Source: Chryseobacterium oncorhynchi (GTDB lineage Bacteria; Bacteroidota; Bacteroidia; Flavobacteriales; Weeksellaceae). Taken from it: a stretch of 64,000 nt of DNA. Location of the stretch: NCBI RefSeq assembly GCF_002899895.1, contig NZ_PPEI02000003.1:124001-188000 (forward strand). Reading direction: 5' to 3'. Positions within the stretch are counted from its first letter, which is position 1; each line of letters begins with the position of its first letter. Below the pieces are notes generated by a model. It did not search any database. It worked only from the letters and a program-made list of their open reading frames with translations, and was not told where the DNA came from. Positions 35,078-44,745 of the stretch are shown here, piece by piece. Made by a program: the position numbers and the translations under genes.

Positions 35078-36481
35078 ATGCCGATAAGAAATTATACATA
35101 CTACGATTATACCATTAGTCTTTGCCCGGAATGTCTGAAGAGAGTAGGTGCAAAGATTATTATAGAGGATGAAGCCGTTTTTATGACCAAAAGATGTCCT
35201 GATCATGGTTTCTTTAAAACAAAAATTGCTTCAGACGTAGCCTATTACAAAAATATAAGAAACTACAATAAAGCTTCGGAAATGCCACTTCACTTCGGAA
35301 CAGACGTGGAGTACGGATGTCCTTATGACTGTGGGCTTTGTATAGATCATGAACAACACAGCTGCCTTTCCATTGTGGAGGTTACAGATCGTTGTAATCT
35401 GACCTGTCCTACCTGCTATGCAATGTCATCACCTCATTATGGCAGTCATAGAAGTCTGGAGGAAATTGAGGCGATGTTTGATGTTATTGTTAAAAATGAG
35501 GGTGAGCCGGATGTTGTTCAGATCAGTGGGGGAGAACCCACCATCCATCCTGAGTTTTTTAAAATTATGGACATAGCCAAGACCAAGCCTATTAAACATT
35601 TAATGTTGAATACCAATGGGATAAGAATTGCCAATGATCCAGGTTTTGCAGAAAAACTGGCAACGTATGCTCCCGAATTTGAGGTGTATCTTCAGTTCGA
35701 CTCTTTTAAAGTGGAAGTTTTAGAGGAATTTAGGGGAAAGGATCTCAGTTCGGTAAGGATGAAAGCATTGGAAAAGCTGAATGAACTCAATCTTTCCACT
35801 ACCTTAGTTATTGTTCTTCAAAAAGATAAAAATATAGATGAAATAGGGAAGATCATTGAATTTGCCCTGAAGCAAAAATGTGTAAGAGGAATTACATTCC
35901 AGCCTGTGGAAATTGCAGGGAGAAATAGGGAAGATTCGGCTCACGAGAAAATCACTTTAACGGAAGTGAGACAGGAAATCATCAATCAGTTTCCGATCTT
36001 GAATTCTGATGATATGATTCCGGTTCCATGTAATCCGGATGCCTTGGCAATGGGATATATTTTAAAGCTTGAAGACGAAACCATTCCTTTAACACGTTAT
36101 ATTAATCCTGCTGATCTTCTGAATAATGAATCCAGAAATACCATTGTCTACGAGCAAGATAAAGGGCTTCACATGCAGTTGCTGGATATATTCAGTACTG
36201 GTATTTCTGTAGATAAAGTAAAACCTAAGGTCAACCAGTTACTCTGTTGTCTTCCGGAGGTCTGTGCTCCTGACCTCGATTATGATAATCTGTTCAGAAT
36301 TATTATCATGAATTTTATGGATGCCCATGATTTTGATGTTCGGGCTGTGAAAAAGTCGTGTGTTCACATTGTCAATAAAGACCTTAAACTGATTCCATTT
36401 GAAACCATGAACCTTTTCTACCGTGATGATAAGAAAAGCTATTTAGAAGAATTAAGAAAAGAAGATAGAGTATTGTTTTAA
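35078..36481 (+). CDS. Radical SAM enzyme with tetraether-synthase (Tes/MJ0619)-like layout
   Basis: 467 residues from the ATG at 35078; an upstream in-frame ATG at 35051 overlaps the previous gene. The cysteine layout is unusual: a rubredoxin-like site C16-x2-C19 with C40-PDHG; a second group C81, C85, C88, C96 (CPYDCGLC, HEQHSC); the radical SAM cluster C106-x3-C110-x2-C113 (CNLTCPTCYA); and a C-terminal group (VPCNPD, LLCCLPEVC, KSC). SAM-binding GGEPTIHPEF follows. Archaeal Tes joins phytanyl chains into tetraethers and has three 4Fe-4S clusters plus a rubredoxin-like iron, the same arrangement. Bacterial homologs have no proven function. A link to lipid chemistry rests on the family and the Lgt-like neighbour. 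Confidence 0.8.
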   Translation: MPIRNYTYYDYTISLCPECLKRVGAKIIIEDEAVFMTKRCPDHGFFKTKIASDVAYYKNIRNYNKASEMPLHFGTDVEYGCPYDCGLCIDHEQHSCLSIVEVTDRCNLTCPTCYAMSSPHYGSHRSLEEIEAMFDVIVKNEGEPDVVQISGGEPTIHPEFFKIMDIAKTKPIKHLMLNTNGIRIANDPGFAEKLATYAPEFEVYLQFDSFKVEVLEEFRGKDLSSVRMKALEKLNELNLSTTLVIVLQKDKNIDEIGKIIEFALKQKCVRGITFQPVEIAGRNREDSAHEKITLTEVRQEIINQFPILNSDDMIPVPCNPDALAMGYILKLEDETIPLTRYINPADLLNNESRNTIVYEQDKGLHMQLLDIFSTGISVDKVKPKVNQLLCCLPEVCAPDLDYDNLFRIIIMNFMDAHDFDVRAVKKSCVHIVNKDLKLIPFETMNLFYRDDKKSYLEELRKEDRVLF

Positions 36482-36681
36482 GTTGGAGGCATTATCTATT
36501 TCTACAACAGGTTTCCTTCCAAATTGAGTATAGAAATCTCTCTATTTATTTCAATGATAACAAATCTGCTGTTTTATAACATCTTATTTTTAGCTACATT
36601 TGATGGGTGAAAATTCTTTTTGTTCAATTCTCAAAATGAACAGATTGCACGCATTTGTATTAAAAAAAATTAAGATAATAT

Positions 36682-37470
36682 ATGGAAAGACCACTTATTC
36701 TGGTTACTAATGATGACGGGATTACAGCACCAGGTATCAGAAACCTTGTCAATTTTATGAATGAAATCGGAGAAGTAATTGTTGTAGCTCCGAACTCGCC
36801 CCAAAGTGGAAAAGGCCACGCTATCACAATTAATTCTACCCTAAGTTACGAAGAAGTAACCCTAGACGGGGCACAGGTTGATTTTTCTTGTAGCGGAACT
36901 CCTGTAGACTGTGTAAAAATGGCTCTTGATAAAATTTTAACAAGAAGACCGGACATCGTAGTTTCTGGAATTAATCACGGAGCAAACTCATCGATCAATG
37001 TAATCTATTCAGGAACAATGTCTGCTGCTGTAGAAGCAGGAGTAGAGGGAATTCCTGCCATAGGATTCTCATTGCTGGATTTCAGTTGGGAAGCAGATTT
37101 TAGTCAGGCTAAAGAATTTATTCAGAATATAGTAAAAAGAACACTGGAAAACCCAATGCCAAAGGGAATTGTTCTGAATGTAAATATTCCAAAACTTCCT
37201 AAAGAGGAGATAAAAGGAATAAAGGTATGTAAGCAAGCTAATGCTAAATGGGAAGAAAGTTTCGATGAGAGAGTAAATCCACATGGAAAAAAATATTACT
37301 GGTTAACCGGTTATTTCAATAATATGGATGATTCTGAGGATGCTGATGAAACAGCTTTGGCCAACGGATATATCTCTATTGTACCTGTTAAGTTTGACCT
37401 TACAGCTTATGAATATATGAAGAAGTTGGAGGAAGTGATGGCTTTTGATACTGTAAAAGATGATAAATAA
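36682..37470 (+). CDS. surE: 5'/3'-nucleotidase SurE
   Basis: 262 residues. Starts ILVTNDDGITAPGIRNLV with the metal-binding DD pair (about 10-11), followed by VVAPNSPQSGKGHAIT (about 36-51) and VSGINHGANSS (about 94-104), the three SurE motifs. It dephosphorylates nucleoside monophosphates, helping stationary-phase survival. It is 200 bp downstream of the radical SAM gene and has its own terminator. Confidence 0.95.
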   Translation: MERPLILVTNDDGITAPGIRNLVNFMNEIGEVIVVAPNSPQSGKGHAITINSTLSYEEVTLDGAQVDFSCSGTPVDCVKMALDKILTRRPDIVVSGINHGANSSINVIYSGTMSAAVEAGVEGIPAIGFSLLDFSWEADFSQAKEFIQNIVKRTLENPMPKGIVLNVNIPKLPKEEIKGIKVCKQANAKWEESFDERVNPHGKKYYWLTGYFNNMDDSEDADETALANGYISIVPVKFDLTAYEYMKKLEEVMAFDTVKDDK

Positions 37471-37508
37471 GCTTTTTTAAAAAGTATTGATTTCATAAAT
37501 ATACTTAG

Positions 37509-37537
37509 GGTAGGAAATAATTGTTTCCTACCTTTTT
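37509..37537 (+). terminator. Terminator of surE
   Basis: Perfect hairpin GGTAGGAAA / TTTCCTACC with a 6-base loop and TTTTTC after it, about 40 bp past the surE stop. The remaining gap to 37789 holds no gene; it is AT-rich promoter space for the protease gene. Confidence 0.85.
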
Positions 37538-37789
37538 CTTTAAATGTCAACAGATTCAATGCTTTTCGGAGAATGAAACTTAACTGATGAAAGCAGGTTC
37601 ACTTTTTTATCCTATATTTAGGATGAAAGATTCTGTAATAAAAAAAGACGTACACCTATTGAATAAAAAAACCTTAAAACTATACGATATTTGTAAATAA
37701 GGTATTAAATTTGATAGTTTGTAACAGTCTGCTAATTATTGCTACTCATTACAATACTTATATTTTAAAATTATAAATAAAGACAGTTT

Positions 37790-39919
37790 ATGTGGAAAAA
37801 TTTCAAACTGAATAAATTTTTACTACTGATTCCATTAACCAGTCTAATGTTTTGCTTCAACTCGCCAAAGAACGATGATGAAAAGATGCAGACAATAATG
37901 GTGAGCGTAAAAAATACCCTTTCTTACCTGCACTATAGTCCCAAAACTATTAACGATGCCTATTCAAAGGATGTTTATAAGCACTATTTTGAATTAGTAG
38001 ATCCTGCAAAAAGATATTTCCTTCAATCTGATATGGATGAATTCGGCAAGCATGAAACCAAGCTTGATGATTATATCAACCAGGGAGATCTTACATTCTA
38101 TAAGCTTACCATAGACAGACTTTACCAGAGAGTAGATGAAATTGATAAGATTACACAGGACATTTTCAGTAAGCCGCTTAATCTTCAGGAAGACGAAACA
38201 CTTACTCTAGAGCCAAAGCTTAAAAAGGTACCTGCCAACAAGCAGGAACAGTATAATGAGTGGAAAAAGTTCATCAAATACAATATCCTTCAGGAAATTG
38301 AATCTATGAACAGTAAGGAAGAGGCTCAAAAAGAAAAGAAAGATTCAGTTCAGAAGTACAAACTACAGGATACGATCAAATTTAAGCCTCTTACTCAGGA
38401 CGAAAAGATCAAAAAAGCTACAGATGAAGTAAAAGATCTTGTAAAAGATACGTTTACCAGATTCAAAAAGAGAAAGAAAATGGATTGGTTTACAGTGTAT
38501 ATGAATTCATATACCGAAGTATTTGATCCACACACCAACTATTATTCTCCAAAGGATAAAGAAGATTTTGATACCCAGTTTACCGGAAAAGTAATAGGTA
38601 TTGGAGCTTTAATCCAGGAGAAAAAAGGAAATCTTTATCTGGGTGCCCTTACCATTGGTGCTCCAGCATGGAAATCTAAGCAACTTTCTGAAGGAGATAA
38701 GATTCTAAAAGTAAAATCTAAGCCGAAAGATGATGCTGTAAATGTCGTAGGAATGCTTTCTGATGAAGCTGTAAGATTAATCCGAGGAGAAAAAGGAACA
38801 CCTGTTACCCTAACGGTTCAGAAGAAAGACGGCACCATAAAAGATGTAACCATGATCCGTGAGGAAGTTGCTATTGAAGATACTTTTGCAAGAAGTATTG
38901 TAGTGAATGCTCCTAATGGAAAAAAATATGGGTTTATCAATCTTCCTAGCTTTAATGCAGATTTTGAGAACGCTAAAGGAAGAAATGCTTCAGATGACAT
39001 TAAAAATGAAATCGTTAAGCTTAAAGCTCAGAATATTGAAGGAATTGTCTTAGACCTTAGAAATAATGGTGGAGGTTCCCTAACAGAAGTAGGAGATATT
39101 ATGGGACTTTTCATGGATGCCGGACCTTATGTTCAGGTAAAGGATGGAAATGGAAAAATACAGACTCTAAAGAATAAAAATGAAACTCCAATCTGGACAG
39201 GTCCTTTAGTTATTATGCAGAATGAACTTTCTGCTTCGGCTTCAGAGATTTTAGCCGGAGTAATGCAGGACAACGGAAGAGCAATGATCATAGGATCTCC
39301 ACAATCTTTTGGAAAAGGTACAGTACAGACTTTTGTTGATCTGAACAGATTCCTGAATACTGAGGATGATTTTGGATCTTTAAAACTAACCATTCAGAAA
39401 TTCTATAGAATTACAGGAGAATCTACACAGAGAAAAGGAATTGTTTCAGATATCCAGATGAAAGATTTCTTTACCTATGCAGAAGTAGGAGAGAGATATG
39501 ATGATTATGCCCTGGCATGGGATAAAATTCCAGCTACCAAATTCGAGAAACTGAATTTCTTTAATATTCAGGCTCTTGAAAAGGCAAGCGCAGGCAGAAT
39601 GGCTAAGAACAACAATTACCAGTTATTGTTAGAATCTGCTCAATGGAGAGAAAAATTAGATAAAGAGGAAAGCATCACTTTGAATATCAATAAATTCAAT
39701 GAAGTGATGAAACATAGAAAATCTCAGATTGAAAAATTCAAGGTACTGACTAAGTTTGAAAACGGACTTCAGTTTATCATGTATCCAAGTGAGGTTGAAA
39801 GAGAGAAAAAAGATGAAGCGTTCAAGAAAAAATCTGAAATGTGGATCAAGAACCTTAAAAAGGATCTTTACCTACAGGAAGCAATGAATATTGTTTCAGA
39901 TATGGGAACAAAATCATAA
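37790..39919 (+). CDS. Carboxy-terminal (tail-specific) processing protease, family S41
   Basis: 709 residues, in the range of Prc/Tsp-type proteases. An N-terminal signal anchor or signal (LNKFLLLIPLTSLMFCF) leads to a helical domain (about 30-250), a PDZ domain (about 255-340, GKVIGIGALIQEKKGNLYLGALTIGAPAWKSKQLSEGDKIL), then the S41 catalytic domain with the serine in ELSASASEILAGVM (about 478-491) and the lysine in SFGKGTVQ (about 504-511). It degrades periplasmic proteins with exposed C-termini. Convergent with the SOD gene, with a shared terminator. Confidence 0.92.
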   Translation: MWKNFKLNKFLLLIPLTSLMFCFNSPKNDDEKMQTIMVSVKNTLSYLHYSPKTINDAYSKDVYKHYFELVDPAKRYFLQSDMDEFGKHETKLDDYINQGDLTFYKLTIDRLYQRVDEIDKITQDIFSKPLNLQEDETLTLEPKLKKVPANKQEQYNEWKKFIKYNILQEIESMNSKEEAQKEKKDSVQKYKLQDTIKFKPLTQDEKIKKATDEVKDLVKDTFTRFKKRKKMDWFTVYMNSYTEVFDPHTNYYSPKDKEDFDTQFTGKVIGIGALIQEKKGNLYLGALTIGAPAWKSKQLSEGDKILKVKSKPKDDAVNVVGMLSDEAVRLIRGEKGTPVTLTVQKKDGTIKDVTMIREEVAIEDTFARSIVVNAPNGKKYGFINLPSFNADFENAKGRNASDDIKNEIVKLKAQNIEGIVLDLRNNGGGSLTEVGDIMGLFMDAGPYVQVKDGNGKIQTLKNKNETPIWTGPLVIMQNELSASASEILAGVMQDNGRAMIIGSPQSFGKGTVQTFVDLNRFLNTEDDFGSLKLTIQKFYRITGESTQRKGIVSDIQMKDFFTYAEVGERYDDYALAWDKIPATKFEKLNFFNIQALEKASAGRMAKNNNYQLLLESAQWREKLDKEESITLNINKFNEVMKHRKSQIEKFKVLTKFENGLQFIMYPSEVEREKKDEAFKKKSEMWIKNLKKDLYLQEAMNIVSDMGTKS

Positions 39920-39923
39920 ACAT

Positions 39924-39957
39924 AAAAAAACCGCTAATGAAAATTAGCGGTTTTTTT
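39924..39957. terminator. Bidirectional terminator between protease and SOD genes
   Basis: Hairpin CCGCTAAT-GAAA-ATTAGCGG with seven-base A and T runs on either side, between converging genes. Confidence 0.9.
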
Positions 39958-39971
39958 ATTGAATAAAAGGA

Positions 39972-40475
39972 TTACTTAATTTCTACACATCCCACTCTTC
40001 CTCCAGCATTTCCTGTAGGCTGAGTATGGAAATCATCGGCAGCAGCATGTACAATTAGGCCTTTTCCGATAATGTTCTTAGATTCATCTGTACAACCAAG
40101 ACACCATTTATCTGTCTTGAATGTAAGTGTTGCAGTTCCGCTTTGGTCAGCAACCAAATTTCCTATATCTCCCATATGGAAATGCTCAGCACCCCATTTT
40201 CCGTGATCGTTCTTGGATGGGTTCCAATGTCCGCCTGTAGAGGTTCCGTCGGCAGCAGAACAATCTCCTTTTTCATGAATGTGTACAGCATGTATTCCAG
40301 GGGTAAGGTTCGTTATGTCCAGCTTCATGATGACATCATTTCCTTGTTGGGTAAACTTTGCTGTTCCGCCTGTCTGTGTTCCGCTTTTGGCATTTACGCT
40401 GTACGTTTTCGTAGTTCCACAAGAAACGGCAAAAAGCGCACATCCCGCCAATAATGCTAATGTTTGTACTTTCAT
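39972..40475 (-). CDS. sodC: Cu/Zn superoxide dismutase, lipoprotein
   Basis: 167 residues with a lipoprotein signal peptide (lipobox AVSC, cysteine near residue 19). All metal ligands of the Cu/Zn SOD fold are readable: HAVHIHEKGDC (two copper histidines), GGHWNP with the bridging histidine, NDHGKWGAEHFHMGD (zinc ligands and Asp), and LIVHAAADDFHTQPTGNAGGRVGC with the last copper histidine and the substrate-guiding arginine. It disproportionates superoxide in the periplasm or at the membrane. An extra WCLGC segment is inserted before the last histidine. Confidence 0.92.
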   Translation of the reverse strand: MKVQTLALLAGCALFAVSCGTTKTYSVNAKSGTQTGGTAKFTQQGNDVIMKLDITNLTPGIHAVHIHEKGDCSAADGTSTGGHWNPSKNDHGKWGAEHFHMGDIGNLVADQSGTATLTFKTDKWCLGCTDESKNIIGKGLIVHAAADDFHTQPTGNAGGRVGCVEIK

Positions 40476-40700
40476 TTTTAAATGATTTATAATGATTTTA
40501 TGATAAATTTAAAAAAGATTTTCCAGAACCCTTTATGATTTCAGTCTTTTTTCGAAAGATCTGATTGTTCAGAATTGTAATATACCTTGTTTTACCCTCT
40601 AAACCTGCTGGTTGGGCACCAAGATAATTATTTTTAAATGAGGTTAAAAGAAAGCCTGAAAAAGAGCAATAAAAGACAAATGATACCTATTTCAGATCAA

Positions 40701-40708
40701 TAACTTTG
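40701..40708 (+). promoter_or_regulatory. -7 element for the AraC regulator gene
   Basis: TAACTTTG, a perfect TAnnTTTG match, 17 bp before the GTG start at 40726. No clear -33 TTG; activator dependence would fit. Confidence 0.5.
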
Positions 40709-40725
40709 TAGATTAATATCCTGAA

Positions 40726-41628
40726 GTGAAAGAATATAAAAAAAGGATTGTAAAAACAATTCAATACATTGATGAAAATCTTGATGCAGATCTCTCTTTG
40801 GAAAGAATTGCAGAGATCAGTGCCTATTCACCGTTTCATTTTCACAGAATATTTAAACTCATTACAGGAGAAACACTTCAAAGTTATATTACTAGGAAAA
40901 AAATAGAAAAGAGTGCCTTTTTTCTTGCCATAAATAAGCAGGTGGAGATCAAGGAAATTTATCTTGACTTTGGATTCTCAAACCATTCTGTTTTCAGCAA
41001 GACCTTTAAAAAATATTACGGACTGCCTCCATCAGAATTCCGCAAAACAGCTCCTGAAGCATTTCACAAGATTTTACAAACACAGAGCAAGAATGGACAA
41101 ATTGATACCGTTTTCAGCCAATACATTTGCACTATTGAAAACCTATTAAATTGGACAACAATGAATTTAAAAATCGAAGTGAAGCAAATGCCGAAAATGA
41201 ATCTGGCGGCAGTAATGAGCCTTGGGATTGCTCAAGTAGAACCCTCTTACAATGTATTGATAGATTGGGCAAAAAGTAAGAATCTATTTCCTCGGGAAAA
41301 TGTAAAAATGATCTCAGTGTACCATGATAGCTTCAAAGTAACTCCTCCGGATAAGGTCAGAATTCATGCCTGTATTCTCCTGGATGAAAAGCTGGAAATG
41401 TCACAGGGCGAAGTTTTTTCAGAAACCATAGAGGCCGGAAGATTTATTGTAGGAACTGGAGAAGTAGCCCTCAATGACTTTGAACAATGCTGGGTATCAT
41501 TGTTCCTGTGGATGAATGAGCATCATCATTCCATGAGAAGAACATTCCCGTTTGAGATCTATCATTCCAACTTTAAAGAACATCCGGAAGGAAAAATGAT
41601 CGTAGATTTTTGTATTCCGATTCATTAA
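40726..41628 (+). CDS. AraC-family regulator with GyrI-like effector domain
   Basis: 300 residues from a GTG start. The AraC-type DNA-binding domain comes first (about 1-105: LSLERIAEISAYSPFHFHRIFK, then FGFSNHSVFSKTFKKYYGLPPSEFRK). The C-terminal half (about 145-300) has the GyrI/Rob-like small-molecule-binding fold (IEVKQMPKMNLAAVMSLG, ETIEAGRFIVGTGE). This order, DNA-binding domain before effector domain, matches Rob/SoxS-type multidrug regulators. Target genes unknown; the gene directly precedes the TonB-receptor operon but that operon has its own repeat-controlled promoter. Confidence 0.9.
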   Translation: MKEYKKRIVKTIQYIDENLDADLSLERIAEISAYSPFHFHRIFKLITGETLQSYITRKKIEKSAFFLAINKQVEIKEIYLDFGFSNHSVFSKTFKKYYGLPPSEFRKTAPEAFHKILQTQSKNGQIDTVFSQYICTIENLLNWTTMNLKIEVKQMPKMNLAAVMSLGIAQVEPSYNVLIDWAKSKNLFPRENVKMISVYHDSFKVTPPDKVRIHACILLDEKLEMSQGEVFSETIEAGRFIVGTGEVALNDFEQCWVSLFLWMNEHHHSMRRTFPFEIYHSNFKEHPEGKMIVDFCIPIH

Positions 41629-41631
41629 TTT

Positions 41632-41703
41632 CCCATTCGGTAACAAAAGAATACCCTTCAGTAATAAATTTTTTATAGAAGGGTATTTATCGTATTACTT
41701 TTG
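41632..41703 (+). promoter_or_regulatory. LytTR-type tandem repeat promoter A (TonB-receptor operon)
   Basis: Direct repeats CCCATTCGGTAA (41632-41643) and ACCCTTCAGTAA (41653-41664), period 21 bp, followed 31 bp later by the -7 element TACTTTTG (41696-41703). The receptor ATG is at 41721. The same arrangement occurs at two other promoters in the window. A 9-bp repeat with a 12-bp gap is the known operator architecture of LytTR regulators such as AgrA. Confidence 0.7.
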
Positions 41704-41720
41704 ATCCAGAAAACATAGCC

Positions 41721-43970
41721 ATGAAAGCACAAGCTCATAAAATATTCTTTCTTATTGCTCTCCTCTCTTTTGCAATAGGATATTCTCAGATAAAGATATC
41801 CGGGAAAGTAACCTTTAAAAATAAGGGAATAAACGAGGTAAATGTCACCCTAAAAGACACCTATGACGGAGCAACAACAGATGTACAAGGAAATTTTTCT
41901 TTTGAAACTTCAGAAAAAGGGAGTCATATTGTAACCTTTACCCACCCGAAGTATGAGGAAATTAATAAAACTATTGTAATTGATAATCAGGCTATTTCAT
42001 TAGGGAATATTGAAATTAAAGAACAGGTAAGTGAGATTGATGCTATAGTGGTTTCTGCAGGGTCCATTGAAGCGAGTGATAAGAAAAGAGCAAGTGCTTT
42101 ACTTACACCAACGGATATTTATACCATCGCAGGGGCTGATGCACAGGTTTCCTCTGCATTAAACTATCTTCCTGGAGTCCAGAAAGTAGGAGGAACAGAG
42201 GGGGTTTTTATCAGAGGAGGTACAGGAACAGAAGCTAAAATATTTATGGATGGAATTTTAATCAACAATTATTTCTCCAATTCAGTATCAGGAATAGCAG
42301 GAAGAGATCAGTTTAATACCTCTATTTTTAAAGGGAATGTATTTTCAAGTGGTGGATATTCTGCATTATACGGACAGGCTCTTTCCGGAGCATTATTGTT
42401 GGAAAGTGTTGATTTACCGGACCAGACTTCCTATGATGTTTCAGTTTCACCAATTTTTATTGGTGGTGGATTTCAAAAATTATCCAATGACAACAGACAT
42501 TCCTATGGGGTTTCTTTGAATTATTCAGATTTAAACCTAATGCAAAAAGTATTCAATTATAATACAAACTTCGTAGACTCTCCAAAAGGTCTGAATGGTA
42601 ACTTTAATTTTAGAATTAAGACAAAATCAGGTGGATTCATAAAATACTATGGAATGTATACCGGTAATAATATGGGTGTGAAATCAGAAAGTCTGGAACC
42701 TGGAAGTGATTTTTCTCTCGTAAGATTGAAAGGAAAAAGCACCTATCATAATTTGACCTTTAGACAGAAATTCGGAAAATATTTGCTGAATGTGGGAACC
42801 TCATATGCGTTTAACAGATCAGACCTTAATTTTTCTACAGAAACCAACAATGTAGAATCAGAAAGAACCAAATTGCTTACAGAAGGAAACTATATCAACC
42901 TTAAAGCTGTTCTTGAAAGAAAAATCAATAGAATCAGTGCTATCAGAGGGGGTTTTGAGTTGAATAATGCCGATGAAAAATTGAACTTTGAAGATGTTCG
43001 AAAGCATTATAAAGATCTAATTTCCTCAGCCTTTGTAGAAACAGATTTGGGATTCAGTAATGCATTATCAGCAAAAATAGGAGTGAGGGCAGAGAATTCA
43101 TCTTATTTGGGAAAGAATAATTTTGCACCCCGATTTGCTCTGGCATACCGTTTAGCAAAGAACTGGACATCATCATTAGCTTATGGAATTTTCTACCAAA
43201 ACCCAGAAAGCAAATACATTAATGGACCTGCTAAGCTTGGTTTTCAAAAATCAGAACACTATGTTCTTCAGGTGCAAAGAAGTTCAGAGGGAAGATCACT
43301 ACGTCTGGAGGCTTTTTACAAAAAATATGATCAGCTGATCAAAACCTACAATATCATTCCGGGGAAAGATCAGCAACAGCAGGTACAAACAGCCTTAAAC
43401 AATGATGGTTACGGCTACGCAAAAGGAGTAGAAGTATTCTGGAGAGATAACAATAAAACCTTTAAAAACATTGACTATTGGATTACTTACTCTTATCTGG
43501 ATACCAAAAGAGACTTTCTTAATTATCCGGTAAGCATGAAGCCTAACTTTGCTGCAGAGCATACATTATCGGTAGTGGTTAAAAGATTTATTCCGGAATG
43601 GAAAGTGGGAGCCAACCTATCTTACCTGTACACAAAAGGGCGACCTTACTACGACATTGCATCAAGATGGGAAGACGGAAAAGCAGTTAATTATACTAGA
43701 AATGAGGGGCAATTAAAAGATTATAATAGTCTTAATCTCAGCTTTAATTATCTGCCTAATATCGGGAAGAAAGATGCAAAGGTGTTTCCCATATTTGTTT
43801 TGAGTGTTTCCAATATTTTAGGATCAAAAAATGTGTATGGATATAATTTTTCAACAGACGGGTCCAGAAGTTCAGCTGTTTTACCTCCAGTAAATACCTT
43901 TGTATTTGTAGGTGTATTTTTCATCTTTGGAGTAGATAAAACAGAGGATGTAATCAACAGTAATTTATAA
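41721..43970 (+). CDS. TonB-dependent outer-membrane receptor with carboxypeptidase-like N-domain
   Basis: 749 residues. A signal peptide (ending IGYSQ) is followed by a CarboxypepD_reg-like domain (about 24-95: ISGKVTFKNKGINEVNVTLKDTYDGATTDVQGNFSFET), the plug domain (about 110-230, VSSALNYLPGVQKVGGTEGVFIRGGTGTEAKIFMDGILI) and a C-terminal beta-barrel. Such receptors import large or chelated substrates with TonB energy; the ligand is not visible and there is no SusD partner next to it. The next gene follows after 49 bp. Its promoter has the same repeat pair as the LytS and LytTR promoters. Confidence 0.9.
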   Translation: MKAQAHKIFFLIALLSFAIGYSQIKISGKVTFKNKGINEVNVTLKDTYDGATTDVQGNFSFETSEKGSHIVTFTHPKYEEINKTIVIDNQAISLGNIEIKEQVSEIDAIVVSAGSIEASDKKRASALLTPTDIYTIAGADAQVSSALNYLPGVQKVGGTEGVFIRGGTGTEAKIFMDGILINNYFSNSVSGIAGRDQFNTSIFKGNVFSSGGYSALYGQALSGALLLESVDLPDQTSYDVSVSPIFIGGGFQKLSNDNRHSYGVSLNYSDLNLMQKVFNYNTNFVDSPKGLNGNFNFRIKTKSGGFIKYYGMYTGNNMGVKSESLEPGSDFSLVRLKGKSTYHNLTFRQKFGKYLLNVGTSYAFNRSDLNFSTETNNVESERTKLLTEGNYINLKAVLERKINRISAIRGGFELNNADEKLNFEDVRKHYKDLISSAFVETDLGFSNALSAKIGVRAENSSYLGKNNFAPRFALAYRLAKNWTSSLAYGIFYQNPESKYINGPAKLGFQKSEHYVLQVQRSSEGRSLRLEAFYKKYDQLIKTYNIIPGKDQQQQVQTALNNDGYGYAKGVEVFWRDNNKTFKNIDYWITYSYLDTKRDFLNYPVSMKPNFAAEHTLSVVVKRFIPEWKVGANLSYLYTKGRPYYDIASRWEDGKAVNYTRNEGQLKDYNSLNLSFNYLPNIGKKDAKVFPIFVLSVSNILGSKNVYGYNFSTDGSRSSAVLPPVNTFVFVGVFFIFGVDKTEDVINSNL

Positions 43971-44019
43971 AAACATATCTTCGGAAAAACAATATAACTA
44001 ACTTTTTAAAATTAATATA

Positions 44020-44679
44020 ATGAAAAAATACATTTTAAGTTTTGCTTTAGTTTTGATGAGCTTAACCGCTTTTGCTCAGTCAGATTATGAAAAAATTATG
44101 TCTGAAAAGATAGGAAAGATAGAAGCCTGTAAAACAACAGAAGAATTTCAGGCTCTGGCAAATGATTTTCAGAGAATAGCAAGTAAAGAAAGTGGACAAT
44201 GGCTTCCGTCATACTACGCTGCTTTTTCCTACATTCAAAAAGGAAGAATCATGATGAGAGATGGAAATATGCAGGAGCTGGATGGCGTAGCAGGACAGGC
44301 TGAAAAATATCTAGGGACTGCACAGAATCTTGCCGGAGCAGACAATGCAGAAATTCATCTATTGAAAAAAATGGCTTATTCCCTAAGAATGATGGTTAAT
44401 CCACAGCAACGTTTTATGACAGATGGTGCAAGAGCATCTGAAGAGCTTAGTAGAGCCGATAAACTGGATCCTGCCAACCCAAGAATTGCTCTTATTAAGG
44501 CAGAGGATATTTATTTTACCCCAGAACAATATGGAGGGAGTAAAATCAAGGGAATAGAAATGTTTAAGGAGGCAATTGCAAAATTTAATGCTTATAAACC
44601 TAAAACAGTTTTAGACCCGAACTGGGGAAGAGGAGAAGCAGAGTATTTCATGAGTTTGTCTGCTGAAAAGAGCAAGTAA
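44020..44679 (+). CDS. Secreted TPR-like helical protein of unknown function
   Basis: 219 residues. A signal peptide (MKKYILSFALVLMSLTAFAQ) precedes an all-helical body with TPR-like pairs (WLPSYYAAFSYIQKGRIMM, LIKAEDIYFTPEQYGGSKIKGIEMFKEAI). The family is not recognised. It is the second gene after the TonB-dependent receptor, 49 bp away, and is closed by a strong terminator, so it is likely a periplasmic partner under the same LytTR-type promoter. Confidence 0.75.
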   Translation: MKKYILSFALVLMSLTAFAQSDYEKIMSEKIGKIEACKTTEEFQALANDFQRIASKESGQWLPSYYAAFSYIQKGRIMMRDGNMQELDGVAGQAEKYLGTAQNLAGADNAEIHLLKKMAYSLRMMVNPQQRFMTDGARASEELSRADKLDPANPRIALIKAEDIYFTPEQYGGSKIKGIEMFKEAIAKFNAYKPKTVLDPNWGRGEAEYFMSLSAEKSK

Positions 44680-44745
44680 TGGATTGTTTTTCATTTTTCT
44701 ACAGTTCAGAAATAGTAAATAACATCATTTATTACAGATTAAAAT

